From: Anaerolineales bacterium
GTDB lineage: Bacteria > Chloroflexota > Anaerolineae > Anaerolineales > DRMV01
DNA: 35,020 bases
Assembly (NCBI GenBank): GCA_027053355.1
Contig: JALUDX010000130.1
Coordinates: forward strand, 1-35,020
Direction of reading: 5' to 3'
Shown here: positions 1-7,516 of the stretch, one piece after another
How positions within the stretch are numbered: position 1 is the stretch's first letter
Layout of the letters: each line of letters starts with the position of its first letter
Program-made: the position numbers and the translations under genes
Notes under the pieces: generated by a model
Databases searched by the model: none
Seen by the model: the letters and a program-made list of their open reading frames with translations, nothing else
What the model was told of the DNA's origin: nothing

Positions 1-204
1 GGCATTCCCGAGGAAGAACAGCCGTTCATCTTCCAACGCTTTTTCCGCGGCGAGCAGGCGCGCAAGGTGGAAGGCAACGGCTTGGGTCTGGCGCTGGTGG
101 AGGCGCTGGTGCGCCATCACGGCGGGCAGGTGAGCGTGCAAAGCGCTGTGGGGAAAGGCTCGGTTTTCACCGTGACGCTCCCCTTGCAGACCGCAGGAGT
201 GTAG
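1..204 (+). CDS. Sensor histidine kinase, C-terminal fragment (5' end outside window)
   Basis: The frame is open from base 1 to a TAG at 202-204 and gives 67 residues that match the end of a HATPase_c domain. A loop with FQRFFRGE leads into GNGLGLAL (the G2 ATP-lid box), then HHGGQVSVQS and GKGSVFTVTLP, the usual last strands of PhoR/EnvZ-type kinases. In this family the domain binds ATP and phosphorylates the conserved His of the dimerisation domain, which lies outside the window. The partner response regulator is not in the window. The family is secure; the sensed signal cannot be told. Confidence 0.9.
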   Translation, partial: GIPEEEQPFIFQRFFRGEQARKVEGNGLGLALVEALVRHHGGQVSVQSAVGKGSVFTVTLPLQTAGV

Positions 205-231
205 GGGCATAGCGAATTTTGAGAGCGACGC

Positions 232-400
232 GGGGGAACCACAGAAAACACAGACGGCAGCGAGGTAGGGGCGAACGGCCGTTCGCCCCTACGAAATCCC
301 GCGCGTTTTGGAAATGGAGCAGAGGAAAACCACAGAAAGCACAGAATCTCCACAGAAAACACAGAAGGTTGCGGGGTAGGGGCAAGGCACCGCCTTGCCC
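232..400. repeat. Intergenic repeat cluster with two hairpins
   Basis: The gap 205-666 has no convincing gene. Several copies of words such as CCACAGAAAACACAGA lie at 239-254, 329-345 and 350-367, and the same words (reversed) occur inside the family A element at 15097-15331. A perfect 28-bp palindrome lies at 265-292 and a 9-bp stem with a 3-base loop at 380-400. A further imperfect hairpin (TCAGGTC/GGCCTGA) lies near 473-491. No terminal repeats were found here, so this looks like eroded repeat DNA rather than an intact element. Nothing recognisable is seen in 500-660. Confidence 0.6.
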
Positions 401-666
401 GCTTTTGGAGTGCGGTGTCTTGGCATCGCTTTGAAAAACGGCATTCTGGCGCTGCACTTCCAAAGACCTATCAGGTCTCGCAGGCCTGACAGATCTGCCC
501 CGACGCTGCGTTTTATTCCCTGCGCCGGCACAGCCCCTCCGCCATTGTCACGCCCCAAAGCGGCCTGGGCAAGTTAGGGCGAAACGCGCACTGCGGGCAA
601 GAAAGGTCGACCAAACCACCAGATTTTAGATGCCTTTGCTGCCCCGGTCAACGGTCAACATCTCGC

Positions 667-695
667 TTGACAATTTCCCAGAGGAGGAGTATTAT
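667..695 (+). promoter_or_regulatory. Sigma-70-type promoter of the toxin-immunity operon
   Basis: TTGACA at 667-672 is followed by a 17-base spacer and TATTAT at 690-695, which is a perfect -35 and a 5/6 match to the -10. Transcription would start near 702, giving a leader of about 75 bases before the ATG at 776. It is the best consensus promoter seen on the plus strand and suggests constitutive expression by the housekeeping sigma factor. Confidence 0.7.
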
Positions 696-775
696 GGCAA
701 TACATTGACCGTAGTTGTATCCCGGCGTTACAGCCAGCACCGACAGCAGGGCCAAGTCAAACGAGGAGGGCAAAG

Positions 776-3700
776 ATGAAGAAGGTGGGATGGTATCCCC
801 TTTCCGTGATTATCGGTGTAATGTTCCTGATGGGCTTAGGGAGCCTGACAGGGGTGGCTCAGGCGGCCGCAGGGCCCACGCCCACGCCGGCGCCACTGCA
901 CCCGCCGGCAGTGATCGGGGTGAACCCCTACCCCACGGCCGCGGTGCTGCCCACGTCGGAGGCCGAGGGCGGGGTGCTGCCCTCGGCCGGGGTAAGCGTA
1001 GACCCCGGCGGCAGAGCCGCGGGCAATGTCCCTCAAGGAACCAACGAAGCCGGCCCGCCGCCAGGCGTGCGGAGTGGTGGCGGTTCGCTGGGCCGGTCGG
1101 CCAGTGGGGGGAACAAGGCCGAAAAGCCGACCTCCCCGGGGGGAGCACAGGGGGCCTCGCCAACGACAAAGACACTGGCCGTACCTCAGCAGTGGCAAGA
1201 CGATGAAACCCAATGCGGGGCGGCCTCGCTGGCCATGGTGTTGGGCTACTACAGTGATGGCCAAGGCCCGCAGGTGGCAGAAGTAGCCCGTTGGTTGCGC
1301 GAGCGAGGGCTGCTCTACCACACCGGAACAGGGGTGGAAGAGTTGGCCTATGCGGCGCGGGCCTGGGGGTACGGCGGGAGTCGGCCGATCTACGGCTGGG
1401 ATATGGGGAAGTTGAAGAAAACGGTGGAAAGTGGCCGGCCGGTGGTGGTGAACCTTGGGGTGAACGGGGCCGGAGGGCCAGGGCACATGGTCGTAGTGGT
1501 GGGGTTCAGTGCGGATGGGAAGCGAGTGATTGTGCGGGATCCGGCGCTGGGGCAGCGGGAGATGGCCACTGATGAGTTCGAGGCGCTGTGGCAGTTGCGC
1601 GGCCGGAGCGGGCTTGTCGTGGCGCGGCAAGGGAAGGGGCCAGACCCCTTAGGGAAGTGGGTAGAACTGTTTGGAGTATTGGCTGGGCTGAGTCTGGCGC
1701 TGGGTCGGTATGGGCGCCGACTGGGGGAGGAAGAACGCCGGCGCCTGGCGGCAGTGCGGGCCGGGCTGCGGGGCTGGCTGAGCCGTCCGGAGCGTTTAGG
1801 CCTGGGCGCGGGCCTATGGCGGCCGAGGTACAGAGAGGTGGAACACAAGGAACCGGTGTACGGCTGGGTATGGAAAACACGGTACCGGACGATGCGTCAA
1901 AGGGTGCCGACCTACGGCTGGGTGTGGCAAACGCGGTATCGAAGGGTACGCCAACGGGTGCCGACCTACGGCTGGGTGTGGCAAACGCGGTATCGAAGGG
2001 TACGCCAACGGGTGCCCACCTACGGCTGGGTATGGCGGACGCGATATCGCACCGTGCGCCGACGGGTGCCGCGCTATCGGCGGGTGTGGAGCGTGGTGCG
2101 CTGGCGGACGCGGGTGCGCTATGTGCGCCAGAGGCGCTACCGCTGGGAGCGGCGCACTTCGTGGCGCCGGGAAGTGCGCTGGGAGCGGCGTACTTCGTGG
2201 CGCCGGGTGACGAGTTGGTTCCGCCGGGGCTGGCGGTGGTTCCGGCGCACGGTGTGGCGGCCGGTGACCCGCTGGGTGCGGCGGGTGGTATGGCGGCCGG
2301 TGACGCGATGGGTGCGAAGGGCCTACACCGTGGTACGGCGAGTGGTCGAACGGGTACCGGAGTACGGATGGAAGTGGGTCCGTGCTGGCTGGAAATGGGT
2401 GACCAGGCGGATTCCCGAACGGGTGAGGGTCTGGGCGCAAACGGGCTGGAAATGGGTGACCCGGTGGATCCCCGAGCGGGTGCGAGTCTGGGCGCAGAGA
2501 GGCTGGAAATGGGTGACCAGGCGGGTGCCCGAACGAGTGCGAGTCTGGGCGCAGACGGGTTGGAAATGGGTCACCCGACAGGTTCCCGAACGGGTGAGAG
2601 TGTGGGCACGAACCGGATGGCGGATCGTGAGAAAGAAGGTGCCGATCGGCCGGCCGGGGCATTGGAACCTGGGCGCGGGTTGGTGGCGACGGATTGTGCA
2701 CCGTGCGCGGCGGGTGTACCATGCGGTGTGGCATCGCGCGCGGCGGGCCTACCACGTGGTGCGGCACCGGGTGCGGCGGGTGTACCACGCGGTCCGGCAT
2801 CACGCGCGGCGGGTGTACCATGCGGTACGGCATCGCGCGCGGCGGGCCTACCACGCAGTACGGTACCATGCGCGGCGGGTGTACCATGCGGTACGGCACC
2901 GGGTGCGGCGGGTATACCATGCGGTGCGGCATCGCGCGCGGCGGGTGTACCACGCGGTCCGGCATCGCGCGCGGCGGGTATACCATGCGGTGCGGCACCG
3001 GGTGCAGCAGTTACTATCTTGGGGCAAAGGATGGTGGCAGCGACTTTCCGATTGGCTTTCTTCCAAACGCTTGGAAATGGCACAGCGGCTCCCTGATCAG
3101 CCTCCTTGGCCTTGGTGGGGAAGCCTTATCCCCTTACTGGGTGATGGAAGCGACCTGATCTATGAAATGTTGAAAAAACTTGTTGGAAAAAAGATGGATC
3201 CGTTGAACGTGGGGTTTTCCGTCGCGGGACTAGTTCTAGATGGTCCGGAAGATGGTGTTGCTGCTGGGGACATAGGTGTAGCTTTAATCAAGAAAGTGCT
3301 TCGAGCCCTGAGAAGGCGGGAACGAAAGGCGTTGATAGAGCTTAGCAAGGAAATAGGAAATGATACTGTAGTAAAAGGCATGGCTTTGGCAATGAAGGAG
3401 GGAGGGGAAGAAGGAGTATATATGCTAGCGCGTCTAGCGGCAGAGGATCGGCGGGCTACTCAGCGCCTTCTCAAGGGTCTGTTAGAAGGGGATGCAGAAG
3501 CCCGGGTGCTTCTTCGCCAGGGGGACCTGACGGCCTTGTTGAAGCGGTACAGTACCCAGTGGAACGCCAAACAACTCCGTCAGGCCATGATCGAGGCTGG
3601 CAAAGCGATTCCACCACGCTGGCACGTGCATCATATTGTGCCCAGTACCCATGGTGATGATTTTGCTATAGAAGCACGTAAAATCTTGAAACGTTGGGGC

Positions 3701-3883
3701 ATCGATATCAACGATGCGGTCAACGGCGTGGCCCTGCCGCCGGACGTGCACCCGCGAGTACACACCAAGGAGTATATGGAAGCAGTGCTGGAAGCGTTGA
3801 ACAAAGCCCAATCTCGAGAAGAGGTTATCTGGGTCCTTGAAGACATTGCCCGAACGCTGCGAGGAAAAGGCAGATATCCGTAG
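776..3883 (+). CDS. Predicted secreted polymorphic toxin: C39-like peptidase, Arg/Trp repeat stalk, AHH nuclease tip
   Basis: The 1035-residue protein starts at an ATG behind GAGGAGG. It opens with a Sec-type signal (MKK, hydrophobic core, AQAAA near 30) and a Pro/Gly-rich linker. Residues about 138-290 are a papain-like C39 peptidase domain with Cys147 in QCGAASLAMVL, His237 in GHMVVVVGF and Asp255 in VRDPALG. Residues 352-743 are three successive repeat arrays extremely rich in Arg, Trp, Tyr, Val and His. After a Gly-rich pretoxin-like stretch (about 770-850) the C-terminus carries HVHHIVP (His950, His952, His953), GIDINDAVNGVALP and HPRVH (His992, His996), matching the AHH group of HNH/EndoVII nucleases with the first A of AHH not conserved. 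In this family the C-terminal domain cuts nucleic acid and an adjacent gene gives immunity. The peptidase may process the protein itself; that is inference. The last third is visibly AT-richer than the stalk. Confidence 0.75.
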   Translation: MKKVGWYPLSVIIGVMFLMGLGSLTGVAQAAAGPTPTPAPLHPPAVIGVNPYPTAAVLPTSEAEGGVLPSAGVSVDPGGRAAGNVPQGTNEAGPPPGVRSGGGSLGRSASGGNKAEKPTSPGGAQGASPTTKTLAVPQQWQDDETQCGAASLAMVLGYYSDGQGPQVAEVARWLRERGLLYHTGTGVEELAYAARAWGYGGSRPIYGWDMGKLKKTVESGRPVVVNLGVNGAGGPGHMVVVVGFSADGKRVIVRDPALGQREMATDEFEALWQLRGRSGLVVARQGKGPDPLGKWVELFGVLAGLSLALGRYGRRLGEEERRRLAAVRAGLRGWLSRPERLGLGAGLWRPRYREVEHKEPVYGWVWKTRYRTMRQRVPTYGWVWQTRYRRVRQRVPTYGWVWQTRYRRVRQRVPTYGWVWRTRYRTVRRRVPRYRRVWSVVRWRTRVRYVRQRRYRWERRTSWRREVRWERRTSWRRVTSWFRRGWRWFRRTVWRPVTRWVRRVVWRPVTRWVRRAYTVVRRVVERVPEYGWKWVRAGWKWVTRRIPERVRVWAQTGWKWVTRWIPERVRVWAQRGWKWVTRRVPERVRVWAQTGWKWVTRQVPERVRVWARTGWRIVRKKVPIGRPGHWNLGAGWWRRIVHRARRVYHAVWHRARRAYHVVRHRVRRVYHAVRHHARRVYHAVRHRARRAYHAVRYHARRVYHAVRHRVRRVYHAVRHRARRVYHAVRHRARRVYHAVRHRVQQLLSWGKGWWQRLSDWLSSKRLEMAQRLPDQPPWPWWGSLIPLLGDGSDLIYEMLKKLVGKKMDPLNVGFSVAGLVLDGPEDGVAAGDIGVALIKKVLRALRRRERKALIELSKEIGNDTVVKGMALAMKEGGEEGVYMLARLAAEDRRATQRLLKGLLEGDAEARVLLRQGDLTALLKRYSTQWNAKQLRQAMIEAGKAIPPRWHVHHIVPSTHGDDFAIEARKILKRWGIDINDAVNGVALPPDVHPRVHTKEYMEAVLEALNKAQSREEVIWVLEDIARTLRGKGRYP
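1853..2068 (+). repeat. Array 1: four 54-bp coding repeats
   Basis: Four in-frame units of 18 residues with the core YGWVWxTRYRxxRxRV. Units 2 and 3 are almost identical at DNA level, which points to recent duplication. They encode the first part of the Arg/Trp stalk of the toxin. Confidence 0.9.
2387..2614 (+). repeat. Array 2: four 57-bp coding repeats
   Basis: Four in-frame units of 19 residues with the pattern GWKWVTRxxPERVRVWAxx. They encode the middle of the toxin stalk. Most differences between units are single bases, so the array is a likely site of slippage or unequal recombination. Confidence 0.9.
2702..2998 (+). repeat. Array 3: nine 33-bp coding repeats
   Basis: Nine in-frame 11-residue units of the type RARRVYHAVRH encode the last part of the stalk. 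With Arg, His, Tyr and Val at fixed positions, the 11-residue period (three helical turns) would fit a cationic, aromatic helix or coil; that structural reading is inference. Confidence 0.9.
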
Positions 3884-3896
3884 GAGAGGGTGCAAA

Positions 3897-4502
3897 ATGA
3901 AATACTGGTTGGTGAAGTTGGACGTGGAGCATTTTCGGAGTTTTAAGAAGAGGTGGACATCTGAAGAAGAGGAACGCTGGTGGTATTGGCGTCAACGTTT
4001 TCGCGAAGGCGGGCGGTTTGCCGAAGAATGGGAGCCGCCGTACTTGCGGTTGTATGAGGGGGAATTGGACGAAGAAGAAATTGAAGCGGCCAAGCCTATT
4101 CCGGATTTTGTGCATGGATACATTGATTGGGCCTGCAGTCAGCGGGCCAAAGAGGTCATTGAGCCGTTGGTGGGTGAAGAGGTGGAATTTCTTCCCCTTC
4201 GTACCGAGGTGGGGCCGTATTGGGAGATGAATTTGCCGCGCATTTCCTGTTTGGATGACGCGCGGGCGGAAGTGAAGCGTTTTTCTTCTGGGCGGATTAT
4301 GAGAGTGTTGCGCTATGCCATCCAATGGGAGAAAATCCAAGGGCATCATTTGTTCTATGTTGCGGAAGATTGGCCCAGTTCCCGCTTTGCCTCCGAAACC
4401 TTTCGCCGCTTGGTGGAAGGGCATGGGCTGAAGGGGTTGATGTTCAGGGAGATTCCCCTGGTGACCGGGGAACGGCCGCCGTGGGGCGAAACTCAGGCGT
4501 GA
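3897..4502 (+). CDS. Probable immunity protein for the AHH toxin (Imm11/DUF1629-like)
   Basis: The 201-residue protein starts 13 bases after the toxin stop with GGAGAGG seven bases upstream, so the two are co-transcribed. An ATG further upstream at 3837 lies inside the toxin gene and is unlikely. The protein is acidic and soluble, with no signal peptide. The arrangement of the C-terminal half (a D..S stretch after EVGPYWEMNLP, then FYVAEDWPSS, an FRRLVE helix, and HGLKGLMFREIP at the end) resembles the DUF1629/Imm11 immunity family as I remember it. Position directly behind a polymorphic toxin is the strongest argument. Its acidic surface could bind the nuclease domain. Base composition matches the toxin tip, not the Tad operon that follows. 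The role is well supported; the exact family is less certain. Confidence 0.65.
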   Translation: MKYWLVKLDVEHFRSFKKRWTSEEEERWWYWRQRFREGGRFAEEWEPPYLRLYEGELDEEEIEAAKPIPDFVHGYIDWACSQRAKEVIEPLVGEEVEFLPLRTEVGPYWEMNLPRISCLDDARAEVKRFSSGRIMRVLRYAIQWEKIQGHHLFYVAEDWPSSRFASETFRRLVEGHGLKGLMFREIPLVTGERPPWGETQA

Positions 4503-4531
4503 TAGAAGGATGGGGAGACTGGTTGCTTGAC

Positions 4532-4655
4532 ATAAAAAAGAAGTTATATTGTTGTTTTGGCGGCGAAGCCGCCAAAACAACAATATATTTTCTCCCTTCC
4601 CCTCGCTGGGAAGCGGGGAGAACAGGGGCCGAGCAGGCCCCTGTCCGCCCTTGAA
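4532..4655 (+). mobile_element. Family B MITE-like element, copy 1 (left end missing)
   Basis: A perfect 20-bp stem at 4545-4564/4568-4587 with loop GAA, a second stem (ACAGGGGCC/GGCCCCTGT) at 4622-4644, and the right end CTGTCCGCCCTTGAA at 4641-4655 match copies at 16481-16627 and 31748-31893. The left terminal hairpin of the other copies is absent. The central hairpin lies 42 bases after the immunity stop and is followed by a short T-rich stretch, so it could end the toxin-immunity transcript. The rest of 4503-4761 holds no gene. Confidence 0.7.
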
Positions 4656-4733
4656 CTCTCTGGGAAAGAGGGGAGGCTGCACCATCCAAATCCTACCCAG
4701 GGGTGGCTCTTCCCCTGAGCGGGCTATACTTCT

Positions 4734-4742
4734 TGCTAAAAT
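4734..4742 (+). promoter_or_regulatory. Candidate extended -10 for the Tad operon
   Basis: TGCTAAAAT at 4734-4742 is an extended -10 identical to the one in front of nrdR on the minus strand (20298-20306). No good -35 is seen, and the predicted start near 4749 would leave only about 12 bases before the cpaB ATG, just enough to hold AGGAG. Weak on its own. Confidence 0.3.
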
Positions 4743-4761
4743 GAGGTGAAAGGAGCAAAGG

Positions 4762-5460
4762 ATGCCGGTTCGGCGTTTGCCCCGTACCACGCCCGATTGG
4801 GAGGCTGCCGCACGTCGACGGGCGTGGTTGTGGTTTGTGGTCTCTGCGCTGTTGGCCGTGTTGTTCGGCTTGCTGGCTTACCAGGCGTGGCGCGGTTGGT
4901 TGCCCCAACAGGAGCCTCGCGTCCCGGCCGTGTTTGCCGTGCAGCCCCTGGAGGCCGGCACCATCATTACACCGAAGATGGTGGAGGTGCGCCAGGTGCC
5001 GCCCGAGGTCGTGCCCCAGGGGGCTTTTCAGGGCATCGAGGCGGTGGTCGGGCGGCAGGTGGTCTATCCCGTGGTCGCCGGCGAGATGCTGACCGAAAGC
5101 AAAGTCACCCTTGGGCCGGGCGGCGGGGTATTGGCCCGCAAGTGCCCCGGCGCCACCTGGTGCGTCAGCCTGCCCGAGGCCTGGTTCGTGGCCGCGCCGC
5201 CCCAGGTGGCCGAAGGAGACCGGGTGGACATTATCGGCGTACGGCCCAAAGCCCCTTACAAAGAATCTGTGTTCCTGGCCGATGACGTCCCGGTCATCGG
5301 GGTCGGACAGGATGGGAAAGAAGGCCGGCGGTTTGTCCTGGCCGTGGACGCTCAGGAATCTCTGAGTCTGCTCTACGCCCATGTTAACGAATATCGTTTG
5401 CTGCTGCTGCTGCGCTCGGCGCAACAGGCACCATCCCTTCCAACGGAGAGCGCGCCATGA
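4762..5460 (+). CDS. cpaB: CpaB/RcpC-like Flp pilus assembly protein with SAF domain
   Basis: The 232-residue protein starts at ATG 4762 behind AAAGGAG. A short basic N-terminus is followed by one membrane segment (about 22-44). Residues about 52-112 are an SAF domain: VFAVQPLEAGTIITPKMVEVRQVP, then VVGRQVVYPVVAGEMLTESKV. The remainder (AEGDRVDIIGV and a basic stretch) matches the RcpC/CpaB C-terminal region. In Tad systems CpaB sits in the envelope and helps pilus assembly; SAF domains are linked to binding of polysaccharide or pilin-like partners. It is the first gene of the operon and overlaps tadZ by four bases (ATGA). The identification is firm. Confidence 0.85.
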   Translation: MPVRRLPRTTPDWEAAARRRAWLWFVVSALLAVLFGLLAYQAWRGWLPQQEPRVPAVFAVQPLEAGTIITPKMVEVRQVPPEVVPQGAFQGIEAVVGRQVVYPVVAGEMLTESKVTLGPGGGVLARKCPGATWCVSLPEAWFVAAPPQVAEGDRVDIIGVRPKAPYKESVFLADDVPVIGVGQDGKEGRRFVLAVDAQESLSLLYAHVNEYRLLLLLRSAQQAPSLPTESAP

Positions 5461-6215
5461 GACCCGTCATCTTGGCTTTGACGGCGGCGAAGGGCGGGGT
5501 GGGGCGGAGCCTGCTGGCGGCCAACCTGGCGGTGGTTCTGGCGGCTAAAGGGCACCCCACCGCGTTGCTCGACCTGGCTCCAGCCTGCCAGGGCACGCTG
5601 GATCTCTACCTGGGCCTGTTGCCGGAACGCTCCTGGGCAGACTTGTTGCCCGTAATCACCGAGTTGGAACCGCGCCATCTCGACCTGACCTTAGCACGTT
5701 ATAACGAGCCACCTCTGGCGCTACTGGCCACTCCCCCTGAGGTACGCGCAGCCCTGATGTTCCCTGAACGCGGCCTGGAGCCCCTTTTCCGCGCCCTGAG
5801 CCAGCATTACGCGGCCGTGGTGGTAGACCTGCCCCTCATGTCATCGCGGCTGACTTATCATGTGCTGCGTTGGGCCACAGTGCCGATAGTGGTGGTCACC
5901 CCGGATCTCCCGGCAATGCGCAATACCAAGCGCTGGCTGCAAACATTGAACAAGCAGCAACCCTGGCCGTGGCAGGTAGTGGTCAATCAATATGCTCGCC
6001 GGGCGCCTATGACCCTGCGTGAGATCAAAACCTACTTAAAGGCTTCACCCGACGCCGTGCTTCCTTACGACGCGGTAGCGGCCTGGCAAACGGTGGGGCT
6101 GGGGCGGCCCTTTGTCTTGCGCCGACGCCGGGGGCTGGCGGGCGCTGTGCGCCGCTGGGCTCAACAGGTGTTGGCCGGCGTCGAGAGCAAAAACCGTGAA
6201 GCAAAGCGTGCCTGA
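5457..6215 (+). CDS. tadZ: TadZ/CpaE-like ParA-family ATPase
   Basis: The 252-residue protein starts inside the cpaB stop. It is a MinD/ParA-type P-loop protein: the deviant Walker A is KGGVGRS (12-18), where most relatives have KGGVGKT or KS, followed by AANLAVVLA and LLDLAP (Walker A'), and VVVDLP in the position of Walker B. TadZ proteins place the Tad machine in the cell and are often atypical ATPases. Unlike full-length CpaE there is no N-terminal receiver-like domain, so this is a short form. Replacement of the Walker A lysine by arginine suggests weak or no hydrolysis, although Lys12, the signature lysine of the deviant loop, is kept. Confidence 0.8.
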   Translation: MRPVILALTAAKGGVGRSLLAANLAVVLAAKGHPTALLDLAPACQGTLDLYLGLLPERSWADLLPVITELEPRHLDLTLARYNEPPLALLATPPEVRAALMFPERGLEPLFRALSQHYAAVVVDLPLMSSRLTYHVLRWATVPIVVVTPDLPAMRNTKRWLQTLNKQQPWPWQVVVNQYARRAPMTLREIKTYLKASPDAVLPYDAVAAWQTVGLGRPFVLRRRRGLAGAVRRWAQQVLAGVESKNREAKRA

Positions 6216-6240
6216 TATCCCCCGCGAGAAGGGAAAAGAG

Positions 6241-7512
6241 ATGGCCCAGGTGAACCTGGATGACCTGGAAGATCGTTTGCATCAGGGGGCTGTGCAGGCT
6301 CTGGAAGACCAGCCCGGCCAGTCCTTTGACCGAACCGGGCTGGAAAAACTGGTCTGGAACTTGCTCCAGAAGGAGGCAGTAATCCTCCCCCGGGCCGACG
6401 AAGAGCGTCTGGTGCAGCGGGTGGTATATCGTATCCTGGGGTTAGGCCCTCTGGAGCCTCTACTGCACGACCCAGAGATTACGGAGGTCATGGTCAATTC
6501 CCCCACAGAGATTTTCATCGAACGTCAAGGGCGTCTGGAGCGGGTAGAGGCCCGTTTTCGCGATGAACAGCACCTGCGGCAAATCATTGACCGTATCGTA
6601 GCGCCTCTGGGACGGCGGGTGGATGAGTCTATGCCTTATGTGGACGCGCGGCTCTCCGACGGCTCCCGAGTCAATGCCATCATCCCGCCCTTGGCCGTGC
6701 GGGGGCCGGCCTTGACCATTCGGCGCTTTTCGGCTACGCCTTTCACCCTGAAGCGCCTGGTCGAACTGGGCACGTTGAACGAAGCCATGGCCCGTTTTTT
6801 GCAGGCTTGTGTGCGGGCGCGATTGAACATCTTGATCTCTGGCGGCACAGGCGCCGGCAAGACGTCTACCCTCAACGCGCTGGCCCAGGCCATTCCCCGT
6901 CAGGAACGGCTCATCACCATTGAAGATACAACCGAATTACGGCTGAGCGCGGAAAACATCGTTTCTCTGGAAGCCCGCCCCCCCAACATTGAAGGAAAAG
7001 GCGAGATCACCATCCGCACCCTGTTACGCAACGCGCTGCGTATGCGGCCTGATCGTATCATTGTCGGCGAAGTGCGCGGCGCCGAAGCCTTTGATATGCT
7101 GCAGGCCATGAATACCGGGCATCCGGGGTCGTTGACCACGGTGCATGCCAACGCGCCTGCAGACGCGATTCGACGCCTGGAATCCATGGTGCTGATGGCC
7201 GGTCTGGATCTCCCCCAACCCACGATTCGGGAATATGTGGCCAGTGCTTTGCAACTCATCGTGCAGCAAGAACGTTTGCCCGATGGGTCACGCCGGGTAG
7301 TAGAAATTGCAGAGATCATCCCCGAAGAAGATGACCAAGGTCGGCTCCGTCCGAGGCTGATTCCTCTGTTTCGGTTTGAGCGCAGAGGGATGGATGCACA
7401 GCATCGGGTTGTGGGCGCCTTTGTTACTTTGTCTGCCGCTTTGGCTTCCTCACGGGCTTTGAAGCGTATCCGTCGCGTTGGGCTTTCTTTGAAAGACCCC
7501 CTGGAGGAATAA
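6241..7512 (+). CDS. tadA: TadA/CpaF secretion ATPase of the Flp pilus
   Basis: The frame is open upstream, but ATG 6241 lies 25 bases behind tadZ with a purine-rich site (GAAGGGAAAAGAG) and gives the usual CpaF length of 423 residues. After a helical N-terminus the protein shows LGLGPLEPLLHDPEITEVMVNSP (the CpaF signature), Walker A GGTGAGKT (201-208), an Asp box ITIEDTTELRL, Walker B DRIIVGEVRGAE (271-282) and the His box GSLTTVHAN (His302). It is a cytoplasmic hexameric ATPase that drives pilin export with TadB and TadC. All catalytic motifs are intact. Confidence 0.92.
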   Translation: MAQVNLDDLEDRLHQGAVQALEDQPGQSFDRTGLEKLVWNLLQKEAVILPRADEERLVQRVVYRILGLGPLEPLLHDPEITEVMVNSPTEIFIERQGRLERVEARFRDEQHLRQIIDRIVAPLGRRVDESMPYVDARLSDGSRVNAIIPPLAVRGPALTIRRFSATPFTLKRLVELGTLNEAMARFLQACVRARLNILISGGTGAGKTSTLNALAQAIPRQERLITIEDTTELRLSAENIVSLEARPPNIEGKGEITIRTLLRNALRMRPDRIIVGEVRGAEAFDMLQAMNTGHPGSLTTVHANAPADAIRRLESMVLMAGLDLPQPTIREYVASALQLIVQQERLPDGSRRVVEIAEIIPEEDDQGRLRPRLIPLFRFERRGMDAQHRVVGAFVTLSAALASSRALKRIRRVGLSLKDPLEE

Positions 7513-7516
7513 GAGC

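Noticed and set aside
694-708. Four-codon frame with a good ribosome site before the toxin gene
   Set aside because: Its ATG overlaps the -10 box of the likely promoter, so it would lie upstream of the transcript start.
1853-2998. Regular short repeats that could suggest a CRISPR array
   Set aside because: The periods are multiples of three, there are no unique spacers, and the repeats continue one reading frame with consistent protein pattern.
1588-3096. Alternative long frames over the toxin stalk, both strands (for example 502 codons on plus and 394 on minus)
   Set aside because: They are by-products of GC-rich repeats; only the 776-3883 frame has a signal peptide, ribosome site and recognisable domains at both ends.
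3837-3896. Longer immunity protein starting at 3837
   Set aside because: The extra 20 codons lie within the toxin gene and lack a ribosome site, whereas ATG 3897 has GGAGAGG.
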